64,000 bases of DNA, taken from NCBI GenBank assembly GCA_964559125.1, contig CAZLGW010000003.1:62001-126000 (forward strand), written 5' to 3'. Position 1 is the first letter of the stretch; every line of letters starts with the position of its first letter. Under the pieces are notes generated by a model. The model was not told the DNA's origin. It saw only the letters and a program-made list of their open reading frames with translations, and searched no databases. Shown piece after piece: positions 52,942 through 61,460 of the stretch. The stretch comes from Ravibacter sp964559125. Lineage in GTDB: Bacteria > Bacteroidota > Bacteroidia > Cytophagales > Spirosomataceae. Made by a program: the position numbers and the translations under genes.

Positions 52942-55900
52942 TTAGGTTAGCCGTAATTTTTGCTTAAGCCAGTCCAGATCTTCTCTGTAGCTTACATTTT
53001 GAGGTACTTTGGCTACCAGATCCCGGAAAATAAGTAGAGCTTCCCGGTAACGCGCATTTGCAGCCCCTGATTCATTCATCTTTCCATGAATGAATCCCAG
53101 CCATTGGAGTGACCTTCCCAATGAATATAGAAAATCCATTCGGCTGGGATGTTCGTCATGCAAAGCCTTGCTGATTTCAAAATATCTTTGGATTTTATCT
53201 AAAGCTTCGCTCATCTTACCTTCAGATTGATATGCATCACCCAGATTTGAAAATGAAATCCCCATTCCATATTTATAGATGACCTGTTGGGGGTACTCTT
53301 CATGCAGGGCCTGCATCAGGGAATTGTCTTCTTGATAACACCTGAGTGCGTCTGCCATCTTGCCTTCTGATCGATATACATCACCCAGTTTTGAAAATGA
53401 AACTGCCAGTCCATTTTTATAGCTGACTTGTTGGGGGTGTTTTTCATGCAGGGCCTGCATCAGGGAATTGTATTTTTGGTAACATCCGAGAGCATCGGCC
53501 ATTTTGCCTTCTGATTGGTATACATCACCCAGACGTGAAAATGAAATCCCCAGTCCATTTTTGTAACTGACTTGTTGGGGGTACTCTTTATGCAGAGCCT
53601 GCATCAGGGAATTGCATTTTTGATAACATCCAAGTGCGTCTGCCATGTTGCCTTCTGATCGATATACATCACCCAGTTTTGAAAATGAAACTCCCAGTCC
53701 ATTCTTATATCTGACCAGTTGGGGATACTCTTCATGCAGGGCCTGCATCAGGGAATTGCATTTTTGATAACATCCAAGGGAGCTGGCCATCCTGCCTTCA
53801 GATCGATATACATCACCCAGTTTTGAAATTGAAATCCCTAAGCCATTTTTATAGTTGACCTGTTGGGGATACTCTTCATGCAGGGCCAGCATCAGGGAAT
53901 TGGATTCCTGATAACATCTTAACGCTTCGTTTGTTTTTCCTTCCGGCTGATACACATTACCTACAGCCATTTTCGATTCGGCAAGTAAAAAGCGAATTTC
54001 CGGATTTTCATATTTCGCTGACTCAAGCGCCTGCAAGACCGACTCTAGATCATTTATTAATGAATGTGCTTTTGTTGATAGTGCATAATCGCAGTAATGA
54101 GATAGCATTCTTTTCATCAGCAAGCCTTTTTCATAGCCAGGCGTAGGATGGAATCGTAATAAGTTTTCCGAATAACTGATAAAAAGACTGGTTGCTTCAA
54201 AATCGGGATTCTCGCCATGTTCGTGATGACTCCAGCTTTCATAAGCTAGTTCCCTGCTGAGCGCATTCAATAGAGGGAAAGTATCCGCCTCTAGTTCCGG
54301 ATTTTTGTTTCTGACGATCTCCTGCACAATCGGGTTGAGAATTACGGTCTTATCTGTCTCATTGAAATCAACCCATCCTTTTTGATCCAGCGAAAGGAGA
54401 GTATTGTCCCATTGGTCATAATCGGTATCCAAAAGTAACGTTAGTGTTTCTGCCTTTATCTTTTCAGGGGGTAATACCGTAAACACAGCCATCAGCCGCA
54501 ATTCCGGTTTAGATAATTCATGCAAATCATAAATGGCCGAAATGACGGCTTCCGGTGTAGCCTTGGTAAACTCGCGGTAGTCAAGCTTTACTTCCCTGGA
54601 ATATTGTAATGCCAGCAACCCTTTTTGTTGTAAATCTGCGATCAGGTTTTCCAGGGAGTATTGGTTGCGGATAGCGTTGGCTTCGCGCAATTGCTTTGCC
54701 AGCAATTCCAGCACCAGGGTGTTTCCGCTAACGGCAAGATATAGTCTTTCAAATTTTGTATGCCCGGTTTCTTCTAATTGCGAGTAGTAGCGGTGAAACA
54801 ACTCCCGGGCTTTGGCTAAAGGCAGGCTGTTGATAGGTTTAACTTTTGCTTCACCAAAACGGGAAATTCGGGTGGTCAGTAAAATATGAAAATTGCTGCA
54901 GCGCCTGAGCGCCCGGTAATAGGTTGACAGGTCTTCCGGGTCATTTGCATTGTCGATTACGAGTAAACAGGGTTTTTCCAGCGAAGCCATCCGGCCGAGC
55001 AATAGTTCGAGCCGCTGTTTCTGGCCTGTTTTCGGGTCAAACTCAAGGAATAGCTTTGGTGCAAGCGATAGAAGTGCGTCGCCGATCGTGGTGTTCTTTG
55101 TTACCCATGCCGTATGACTGTAAAGGCGCTGGTATTCATGGTAGTACCTGGCAGCCATCGAAGTCTTCCCTATTCCGCCGCTGCCGTTTATCAGTAGAAG
55201 AGAAGGCGCTTCTTCAAACAGCATTCTCCGGATCTCCTCCAGGTCGTCTTCCCTGCCCAGAAAAACTTCCGGCATAAAAGGAGGTTCGGTAAGCTGCCGG
55301 TCGATCACCAGCTTGCCGGTGCCAAGGACTTTAATTACAAGCTCTGCGGCATCGTCAATTTTATTGACTATGTAGGCCCGCGAGAGCTGAATCTCATTCA
55401 TTATTTCGGCCTTCGACAATTCGACCTGACGGATCACATTTTCGAAGCCTGAATTAATTTCGGTATGCAGCTGTTCAATACTCTTTTCAAGCGCTGCGTC
55501 GAGCTGATCCATCGCGCTCGTTTGCAAACCGTGCTGTAAAGCCAGCAGGATTACCTTCACCTCATCCAGCTTTTGGTGGGTCTGTACATTTTGTTCGACC
55601 ACCAGTTCCATAACGTACATCTGGAAGGCTTTGTAGGCCTTCAGGTTACGTTCGTCTTTGAGCGCTTCCCGGAAAGAAAGATCGTAGATACGCGGTAGAT
55701 TTCCCGTGAAAAAGCTCCTTAGTTTTTCCCATTCTTCGTCATCATCAAGTTCCGGAAAGTTGAACAGCTCATCGATAAGCTTCGGGAACGCCTGGTGCTG
55801 ATCGGTCAGCAACCAGTTTTTTAAATCAAATTCAATTTTTTCATCTTCCGGCAAAGTCCCCCCGTACTCTTTCTGGTAATCCAGCTTCCGCATCAGGCTG

Positions 55901-56277
55901 CGCCGCAATGCATGGAATGCCGATCTGAATTTCTTAAACGGTTGTTTGATCACTTTTTCCCATTGGCTGTAGGCTTCATTTTGCTCCAGTCGGCTCAGAT
56001 AGGCCGTCTCCATATGGTGGAAAGACTGGACGAGGGCGTCTTTCATCAGCCTGTCGAGATCATGATTGAGGTTGTCGGGATGAGGTTTGATGAGAAACTC
56101 CTTAAATCGCCGGTAGTCCATCCCGGAAAGGAACTGATGGGCAAAATTCGGGGCCAGCGCCTCTACCACTTTGGTCAATGTATTGGGCTCGGGGAAATAA
56201 ATACCGCAGGTAGCAAATGCAATCCCGGAAACAGCCAGGCCGCCGAGTTTTATCAGTTCTTCTTTGGGTAAACGCAT
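52942..56277 (-). CDS. NB-ARC/STAND-type ATPase with C-terminal 48-residue TPR-like repeats, probable defence or signalling protein
   Basis: About 1111 residues from the ATG at 56277; only a TTG is available further upstream. Layout: a unique N-terminal region of about 320 residues with one hydrophobic segment near residue 10-28 (GGLAVSGIAFATCGIYF), probably a membrane or effector part, then a coiled-coil-like stretch; an NB-ARC domain with GREDD, Walker A GSGGIGKT (365-372, Lys371), Walker B CLLVIDNAND, LLTTRISRFG and the GNTLVLELLA helix; a winged-helix-like linker; and from about residue 762 a run of TPR-like units. Five units of exactly 48 residues (144 bp) fill residues 780-1019. STAND proteins of this plan sense a ligand through the repeats and fire an N-terminal effector. 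The ligand and effector chemistry are unknown. Confidence 0.88.
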   Translation of the reverse strand: MRLPKEELIKLGGLAVSGIAFATCGIYFPEPNTLTKVVEALAPNFAHQFLSGMDYRRFKEFLIKPHPDNLNHDLDRLMKDALVQSFHHMETAYLSRLEQNEAYSQWEKVIKQPFKKFRSAFHALRRSLMRKLDYQKEYGGTLPEDEKIEFDLKNWLLTDQHQAFPKLIDELFNFPELDDDEEWEKLRSFFTGNLPRIYDLSFREALKDERNLKAYKAFQMYVMELVVEQNVQTHQKLDEVKVILLALQHGLQTSAMDQLDAALEKSIEQLHTEINSGFENVIRQVELSKAEIMNEIQLSRAYIVNKIDDAAELVIKVLGTGKLVIDRQLTEPPFMPEVFLGREDDLEEIRRMLFEEAPSLLLINGSGGIGKTSMAARYYHEYQRLYSHTAWVTKNTTIGDALLSLAPKLFLEFDPKTGQKQRLELLLGRMASLEKPCLLVIDNANDPEDLSTYYRALRRCSNFHILLTTRISRFGEAKVKPINSLPLAKARELFHRYYSQLEETGHTKFERLYLAVSGNTLVLELLAKQLREANAIRNQYSLENLIADLQQKGLLALQYSREVKLDYREFTKATPEAVISAIYDLHELSKPELRLMAVFTVLPPEKIKAETLTLLLDTDYDQWDNTLLSLDQKGWVDFNETDKTVILNPIVQEIVRNKNPELEADTFPLLNALSRELAYESWSHHEHGENPDFEATSLFISYSENLLRFHPTPGYEKGLLMKRMLSHYCDYALSTKAHSLINDLESVLQALESAKYENPEIRFLLAESKMAVGNVYQPEGKTNEALRCYQESNSLMLALHEEYPQQVNYKNGLGISISKLGDVYRSEGRMASSLGCYQKCNSLMQALHEEYPQLVRYKNGLGVSFSKLGDVYRSEGNMADALGCYQKCNSLMQALHKEYPQQVSYKNGLGISFSRLGDVYQSEGKMADALGCYQKYNSLMQALHEKHPQQVSYKNGLAVSFSKLGDVYRSEGKMADALRCYQEDNSLMQALHEEYPQQVIYKYGMGISFSNLGDAYQSEGKMSEALDKIQRYFEISKALHDEHPSRMDFLYSLGRSLQWLGFIHGKMNESGAANARYREALLIFRDLVAKVPQNVSYREDLDWLKQKLRLT
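53221..53940. repeat. Five tandem 144-bp units coding TPR-like repeats
   Basis: The anchor TTC(A/T)GA..GATATACATCACCC recurs at 53221, 53365, 53509, 53653, 53797 and, more diverged, at 53941, so the spacing is exactly 144 bp each time. By eye two neighbouring units differ at about 20-25 of 144 positions. The encoded 48-residue unit centres on LGDVYRSEGKMADALGCYQK. Confidence 0.9.
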
Positions 56278-56410
56278 GAGAATCGCAGCAGGGTTTTGAG
56301 CAGAATCAGGAAAGGGTTTCAAACACAAACCCTAATATAACCGGATTTGGTTTAAATCATAAACAGCTCCGAATCTATCGGGCGTGTATTCAAAACATTC
56401 CTCAGGAGTA

Positions 56411-56441
56411 TTGCTTTTTCAAACAATAAAGTATAAATTTA
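56411..56441 (+). promoter_or_regulatory. Candidate promoter of the MbcA-RES toxin-antitoxin pair
   Basis: TTG (56411-56413) is followed after exactly 20 bases by TAAATTTA (56434-56441), close to the Bacteroidota TTG/TAnnTTTG arrangement, and 29 bases later comes the antitoxin ATG. A 12-bp palindrome AAAATATATTTT (56458-56469) overlaps the start and could be the auto-regulatory site. Confidence 0.45.
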
Positions 56442-56470
56442 GCTTTCTTTAAGTTTAAAAATATATTTTC

Positions 56471-56947
56471 ATGAGAACGCCGGAACCCTATAATATCCCC
56501 GATATTCCCGGAGACTTTGTCGAGGAAGCTCCCACTATGTACCTGGCGGCCGGCAGGGCGCTGCCACTTAGTGGGATGACCCCATTACAAAAGATGGCGA
56601 TCAGCAAAAAAGGGATTACCAAGAGCTACCTGGAGCGGTTTAAAAGAACAGCCTCGCTGGATTATGACAAGCTGGCTGACGCGCTGGCCGTTACCAGGGC
56701 TACATTGATCAATAAGAAAGGCAGCGAGAAATTCAATGCGGCCCTCAGTGAAAGGATTGTTTCCCTGGCGGATATCTATGCCTACGGATATGATGTGTTT
56801 GAGGATCCCGCAGCATTTAATCAATGGATGCAGGCGTCAAACCAGGCTCTTGGCGGGTCTACTCCGCTGAGTATTACAAATAGTCTCTATGGCCGGGAGG
56901 AAGTAAAAAGCCTGATCGGTCGTATAGCTTACGGAGTTTATTCTTGA
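56471..56947 (+). CDS. MbcA/ParS/Xre-type antitoxin (DUF2384)
   Basis: 158 residues. The N-terminal half holds a helix-turn-helix-like region (TPLQKMAISKKGITKSYLERF, FDYDKLADALAVTRATL-type pattern). The C-terminal 50 residues are the toxin-binding DUF2384 part: LSERIVSLADIYAYGYDVFED, FNQWMQASNQALGGSTPLSI and a terminal GRIAYGVYS. Such antitoxins bind RES-family NAD-degrading toxins and repress the operon. The RES gene starts 30 bases after its stop, so the pair is complete. Confidence 0.92.
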   Translation: MRTPEPYNIPDIPGDFVEEAPTMYLAAGRALPLSGMTPLQKMAISKKGITKSYLERFKRTASLDYDKLADALAVTRATLINKKGSEKFNAALSERIVSLADIYAYGYDVFEDPAAFNQWMQASNQALGGSTPLSITNSLYGREEVKSLIGRIAYGVYS

Positions 56948-56976
56948 GATAGATATGGGGAGTGAAATTGCCGTCG

Positions 56977-57420
56977 ATGAAGGTTTACAGGATTAGTAAA
57001 AGTGAATATGCGCAGGATATAAGTGGAACGGGAGCCAGGCTTTTCGGCGGCAGGTGGAATCACATCAATATACCTTGTATTTATACGGCCGGGAGTACAG
57101 CCCTGGCTGTCCTGGAATATTCCGTCAATGTAAACGTGGCTTTTGTCCCCTTGTCCCTGAGCGTGGCAATATTTGAAGTGGATGAACGCTCTGTTTACCG
57201 TTTGGATCTCCTCCCTGAAGACTGGGCGGAAGTACCGGCCCCGTTATCCTCGAAAGATCTGGGGAGCGCTCTTTTGTCGCAGAATATCCCGGTTATAGAG
57301 GTGCCTTCGGTGGTAGTTCCCACGGAGTATAACTATCTCCTCAATCCCCTGGAATATGGAAAAGGGTTCCGCCTGGTGGAAGTGATGGATTTTGTCTATG
57401 ACCTGAGGATCAAAAAGTGA
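56977..57420 (+). CDS. RES-family NAD+-degrading toxin
   Basis: 147 residues from the ATG at 56977; a GTG upstream at 56962 is also open. The RES signature residues are present: Arg26 in GGRWN, Glu47 in LEYSV and Ser111 in PSVVVPTEYNY. Members are NAD+ phosphorylases or glycohydrolases that starve the cell of NAD when the antitoxin is lost. It follows the MbcA-type gene by 29 bases on the same strand. The pair lies within the accessory insert between the two DUF4197 genes. Confidence 0.93.
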   Translation: MKVYRISKSEYAQDISGTGARLFGGRWNHINIPCIYTAGSTALAVLEYSVNVNVAFVPLSLSVAIFEVDERSVYRLDLLPEDWAEVPAPLSSKDLGSALLSQNIPVIEVPSVVVPTEYNYLLNPLEYGKGFRLVEVMDFVYDLRIKK

Positions 57421-57450
57421 AATTTATCTTCCCCCCGGGCTGGTATGCAA

Positions 57451-58209
57451 CTACCTTCCCGGAGGCGCCAGGCGCGGAGGAGCGGCATTCTGCTGCGTAT
57501 TGTTTTGATTGCCGAATACCCTTTTGAGAATCTGGCTTACGCGTGCGACAGGATCGGTCCTTATCTTTCTTTCCTCGTCGGCTACCAGGAGGAAGAGGCC
57601 GTCGATGGCCTTGTTGGTTGCGTAGCGTTTTAAATCGGGATCTACTTTTTGTACAAACGGTATCTTATTGTAGGTGTTGACGATATCTGAATAATAGCGG
57701 GTTGCCTGGTTCAATTGCAGGGTACTGTCTACGACCGGGTAAAAGCTGTTGAAGAGCGCTACGCCGGAGGTACGCCTGAGATAGGCCGTCGCTGCGGTAT
57801 CTGACCCGTTTAAAATCCCCAGGGCATCCTGGATAGTCATGGATGTGATTGCGGTGAAGAAGATAGGCTTTGCTTTTTTGGCGGCATCTTCAGCAGCACG
57901 GTTAAGGGAAAGGATGAATTTGTCAACTTCCCCTCCCAGGCCGATCTGCCTGAGCGCTGCCTCGACTTTCTGGGCCTCCGGGGGCATCATGATTTTGATG
58001 AGCGCATTGCCAAAGTAGCCGTTTACACGGGAGGCCTGATCCGAGCCGTTGCTGATGCCCACGCGGAGGGCTTCCTTAAGGCCCTGGATAATTTCAGAGT
58101 TGGTAAGAGGGCCTGAGCCGCCGAGACCACTGTCCTGTAAAATGGTTCCCAAACCGGCGCAGCCCGCCAGAGACAGTATCATTAAAAAGGAGGCAACAGC
58201 TTTCCGCAT
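57451..58209 (-). CDS. DUF4197 lipoprotein, paralogue of the gene at 51805
   Basis: 252 residues. The N-terminus (VASFLMILSLAGCAGLG) is a lipoprotein signal. The rest is DUF4197: NSEIIQGLKEALRVGISNGS, MPPEAQKVEAALRQIGLGGE, FILSLNRAAEDAAKKAKPIF and RKIRTDPVARVSQILKRVFG. It is related along its whole length to the exported gene at 51805-52530, with well over half the residues identical by eye, but this copy is lipidated. A 3' tail rich in Pro, Ala and Gln (QNNTQQNAAPPRLAPPGR) is extra. Function unknown. Confidence 0.92.
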   Translation of the reverse strand: MRKAVASFLMILSLAGCAGLGTILQDSGLGGSGPLTNSEIIQGLKEALRVGISNGSDQASRVNGYFGNALIKIMMPPEAQKVEAALRQIGLGGEVDKFILSLNRAAEDAAKKAKPIFFTAITSMTIQDALGILNGSDTAATAYLRRTSGVALFNSFYPVVDSTLQLNQATRYYSDIVNTYNKIPFVQKVDPDLKRYATNKAIDGLFLLVADEERKIRTDPVARVSQILKRVFGNQNNTQQNAAPPRLAPPGR

Positions 58210-58229
58210 CGAAATTTTATTTAGGTTAA

Positions 58230-59186
58230 TTACTTTTTTAGCCCAAGCTCCCTAAGCCTTTCATCCAGGAACCCGCCGGCTGTCATATTAGTATACAGTT
58301 TAGGTGAATCGGCCGTAACGCAGCTCTCCAGGCACGACAGATCCATATCCGGGCGAGGGTGCATAAAGAAAGGGATAGAGTACCGGGAAGTTTTCATTTT
58401 TTCACGCGGCGGATTGACCACCCTGTGAATGGTCGACTTGAGCTTGTGGTTGGTCAGCCGGTCGAGCATGTCGCCGACGTTGACGACGATCTGGTCGGGC
58501 AATGCCGTAATAGCGATCCATTTCCTATCCCTTCTCATCACCTCCAGGCCTTCGGCGCTGGCTCCCATCAGCAAGGTGATAAGGTTGATATCGCCGTGAG
58601 CAGCTGCTCTTACCGCTCCTTCCGGGACGGAGTCCGGATCTTCAATGGGAAAATAGTGGAGTGCCCTTAAAATACTGTCGCCGTTAGCCACTTTCGCTTC
58701 GAAGTAGTCTTCGGGTAGGTCGAGATAAAGAGCGATAGCACGCAGGAGCGTCTTCCCGGCCTGCTCGAAGGTTTTGTAGACTTTGAGTGTATGTTTCTCA
58801 AAATCAGGAACCTCTTCCGGGAAAATATTGGTGGCCATATTTTCTGCCGGTTCCGGTTGCCCGATATGATAAAACTCCTTAAGGTCTGCAACCTTGAAAC
58901 CTTTGGCTGTCTCTTTGCCTTTGCTTACATAACCCCGTTGACCGAAGAGATGCGGGAATTCATATTTCCTCTTTACTTCCCCGGGCAGGCTGAAAAAGCT
59001 GCGCACCGAATCGTAAAGATCCCTGCGAAGATCTTCATCCAGCCCGTGGTTTTTGATGGCGACAAAGCCTATCGTATTGAAAGCATAGCCCAGATCGGCC
59101 ACGAATTTCTTTTTCTGTTCCGGGGTTCCGCTTACAAAATCGGACAGATCCAGGGACGGAATCTCGTCGGGAAGTGAAGTATTCAT
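58230..59186 (-). CDS. Isopenicillin-N-synthase-family iron-dependent oxygenase
   Basis: 318 residues. The N-terminal DIOX_N part has FVADLGYAFNTIGFVAIKNHG. The double-stranded beta-helix holds the iron triad His197, Asp199 (AAHGDINLITLL) and His254 (HRVVNP), with Arg268 and Ser270 (SRYSIPFF) binding the co-substrate carboxylate. This pattern matches the 2-oxoglutarate-dependent group. The substrate is not known; the beta-lactam role of the name-giving enzyme is not implied. It ends 20 bases ahead of the DUF4197 gene on the same strand and starts just after metK, so a small operon is likely. Confidence 0.92.
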   Translation of the reverse strand: MNTSLPDEIPSLDLSDFVSGTPEQKKKFVADLGYAFNTIGFVAIKNHGLDEDLRRDLYDSVRSFFSLPGEVKRKYEFPHLFGQRGYVSKGKETAKGFKVADLKEFYHIGQPEPAENMATNIFPEEVPDFEKHTLKVYKTFEQAGKTLLRAIALYLDLPEDYFEAKVANGDSILRALHYFPIEDPDSVPEGAVRAAAHGDINLITLLMGASAEGLEVMRRDRKWIAITALPDQIVVNVGDMLDRLTNHKLKSTIHRVVNPPREKMKTSRYSIPFFMHPRPDMDLSCLESCVTADSPKLYTNMTAGGFLDERLRELGLKK

Positions 59187-59189
59187 ATT

Positions 59190-60470
59190 CTAAAGGCCGA
59201 AGGCCTCTTTGATTTTATCTACATAGTCGAGCTTTTCCCATGTAAACAGCTCTACTTCAACTTTCAGCGGATTGCCGTCAGAACCCTTAAACTCCTTCGT
59301 AACCGTTTCATTCTGGCGTCCCATATGGCCGTATGCCGCAGTTTCGGAATAGATCGGGTTCCTGAGCTTCAGTCTCTGCTCGATAGCGTAGGGCCTGAGG
59401 TCGAACAGCTCGCTGAGCCTGGCGGCAATCTCACCGTCGGAAAGAGCCACTTTGGAAGTACCGTAAGTATTGACAAACAGACCGCAGGGCTTTGCAACGC
59501 CGATCGCATAGGAGATTTGAACCAGCATTTCATCGGCCAGTCCGGCTGCTACGGCATTTTTAGCCATATGACGTGTGGCATAAGCGGCCGACCTGTCGAC
59601 TTTGGAAGGGTCTTTCCCCGAAAACGCTCCACCTCCGTGGGCGCCTTTCCCTCCGTAGGTATCGACAATGATCTTCCGGCCTGTTAAGCCGGTATCCCCA
59701 TGAGGGCCGCCTATTACAAATTTCCCGGTAGGGTTGATATGATACGTAATATCGTCGTTGAAAAGCTTCCGGGTCTCAGGCTTGAGCTTGCCCTTGACAC
59801 GCGGGACCACGACAGAAATAATATCTTTCCTGATTTGCTGAAGCATGGCTTCTTCGGTATCGAATTCGTCATGCTGGGTTGAGACGACAATGGTGTCGAT
59901 CCTGAGCGGCACATTATCATCCCCGTATTCGATTGTTACCTGCGACTTGGCATCGGGGCGGAGGTAGGGGATCAGATGCGGCTCATGATTGCGGATCTCA
60001 GAAAGTTCCTGCAGCAATTTATGGGCAATATCCAGCGCCAGCGGCATATAATTTTCGGTCTCCCGGGTTGCATAACCAAACATGATACCCTGGTCGCCGG
60101 CTCCCTGTGCATTGGCCCGGGCCTCGAAGTCTTCTGCCTGGGGCTTCCTGTCCACTCCCTGGTTAATATCTGCACTCTGATCGTGAATAGCAGAAAGGAT
60201 CCCGCAGGAGCTGGCATCAAACATATACTCTCCCTTGTTATACCCGATGCGGGCGATCACCTCGCGCGCTATTTTTTGTACATCCAGATAAACTTTGGTT
60301 TTAACCTCACCGGCCAGAACCACCTGACCTGTTGTCACCAGTGTTTCACATGCTACCTTGCTGTCGGGGTCGAAGGCGAGGAAATGATCAATGAGGGCAT
60401 CTGAGATCTGGTCGGCAATTTTATCAGGATGACCTTCCGAAACAGATTCGGAAGTAAATAAATAAGGCAT
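59190..60470 (-). CDS. metK: S-adenosylmethionine synthetase MetK
   Basis: 426 residues, near the family norm. Signatures are SEGHPDKIADQISDA, QGAGDQGIMFGYATRET for the catalytic loop, GGPHGDTGLTGRKIIVDTYGG (given in part) and GGGAFSGKDPSKVDRSAAY for the phosphate loop. It joins ATP and methionine to give S-adenosylmethionine in the cytoplasm and is essential. It lies between the oxygenase gene, three bases downstream, and lipA, 17 bases upstream, on the same strand. Confidence 0.98.
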   Translation of the reverse strand: MPYLFTSESVSEGHPDKIADQISDALIDHFLAFDPDSKVACETLVTTGQVVLAGEVKTKVYLDVQKIAREVIARIGYNKGEYMFDASSCGILSAIHDQSADINQGVDRKPQAEDFEARANAQGAGDQGIMFGYATRETENYMPLALDIAHKLLQELSEIRNHEPHLIPYLRPDAKSQVTIEYGDDNVPLRIDTIVVSTQHDEFDTEEAMLQQIRKDIISVVVPRVKGKLKPETRKLFNDDITYHINPTGKFVIGGPHGDTGLTGRKIIVDTYGGKGAHGGGAFSGKDPSKVDRSAAYATRHMAKNAVAAGLADEMLVQISYAIGVAKPCGLFVNTYGTSKVALSDGEIAARLSELFDLRPYAIEQRLKLRNPIYSETAAYGHMGRQNETVTKEFKGSDGNPLKVEVELFTWEKLDYVDKIKEAFGL

Positions 60471-60487
60471 AATCAGGTGGTTGTTTT

Positions 60488-61393
60488 TTATATTAGATTT
60501 TTTGATTTCAACGGTGTGATCGGTACGTTTACATGTCTTTCGGCATGGTAGCTTGAACGTACGAGAGGGCCTGATTCCACGTAGGCAATTCCGCGCCGGA
60601 GGCCTTCTTCCCGGTATTTTTCAAATTGTTCGGGCGTGATCCATTCCAGTACTTCATGGTGCATCCTGGTCGGCTGAAGATACTGCCCGAGCGTAAGTAT
60701 ATCCAGCCCGTGTTCAACCAGGTCGTCCATTGCCTTGTGAACTTCGTCGGGGGTTTCCCCAAGGCCCAGCATGATCCCGGATTTTGTTCTTTTTCCCAGC
60801 TCTTTTGTGCGGAGCGTCTGCTCGAGGCTACGGCTGTATTTGGCCTGGGGCCGCACGCCTCTGTATAGCCGCTCCACTGTTTCCATGTTATGCGACACTA
60901 CTTCCTGCCCCCCTTCCACCATGCGATAGAGGGCATCCCAGTTTCCTTTGACATCCGGGATAAGTGTTTCAATCGTCGTTTCGGGGCTCGATTCCTTAAC
61001 CATACGTACGGTCTGGTACCATATCTCCGCTCCCCGGTCTTTCAGCTCATCGCGGTTGACGGAAGTAATGACGGCATGCCGCACCTTCATAAGCCTGATC
61101 GCATCTGCTACCCGTCTCGGTTCGTCGGTATCATATTCATTCGGGCGCCCGGTTGCTACCGCACAGAAAGTACAGCTTCTCGTACAGACGTTTCCTAATA
61201 TCATAAAGGTGGCGGTACCTGCCCCCCAGCATTCTCCCATATTGGGACAATTACCGCTTTCGCAGATTGTATGGAGTTTGTGGGTATCTACCAATTGCCT
61301 GACCCTGAGATAGTCGGGTCCTGTTGGTAATTTTACGCGAAGCCAGTCGGGTTTACGTTTCCGGTCCGGCGAAATCACGGGAAGATCTATCAT
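60488..61393 (-). CDS. lipA: Lipoyl synthase LipA
   Basis: 301 residues. The radical-SAM cluster cysteines are Cys70, Cys74 and Cys77 (CTRSCTFC), and the auxiliary cluster uses Cys44, Cys49 and Cys55 (CESGNCPNMGEC), which is diagnostic for LipA. The C-terminal R-S-S-Y-H motif (VRSSYHAE) is present. The enzyme inserts two sulfurs into octanoyl-protein to make lipoyl groups of pyruvate and glycine dehydrogenases. Same strand as metK, which is 17 bases downstream and provides its co-substrate. Confidence 0.98.
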   Translation of the reverse strand: MIDLPVISPDRKRKPDWLRVKLPTGPDYLRVRQLVDTHKLHTICESGNCPNMGECWGAGTATFMILGNVCTRSCTFCAVATGRPNEYDTDEPRRVADAIRLMKVRHAVITSVNRDELKDRGAEIWYQTVRMVKESSPETTIETLIPDVKGNWDALYRMVEGGQEVVSHNMETVERLYRGVRPQAKYSRSLEQTLRTKELGKRTKSGIMLGLGETPDEVHKAMDDLVEHGLDILTLGQYLQPTRMHHEVLEWITPEQFEKYREEGLRRGIAYVESGPLVRSSYHAERHVNVPITPLKSKNLI

Positions 61394-61460
61394 AATCTTA
61401 AGCTAAAACTGCAGGCAACATACACATTTTAAACGGGAATGCCCCTGTTCAAAATGACGC

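Noticed and set aside
53221..53940. Regularly spaced repeats that could suggest a CRISPR array
   Set aside because: Period is 144 bp, the units are in frame and code for TPR-like repeats; no short direct repeats with unique spacers.
56326..56328. TTG start for the STAND gene giving 17 more residues
   Set aside because: The ATG at 56277 precedes a more natural N-terminus and the added residues have no clear role; kept only as an alternative.
58230..59186. A beta-lactam biosynthesis role for the isopenicillin-N-synthase-like gene
   Set aside because: The family is broad, and no other antibiotic synthesis genes are nearby; context is metK and a DUF4197 gene.
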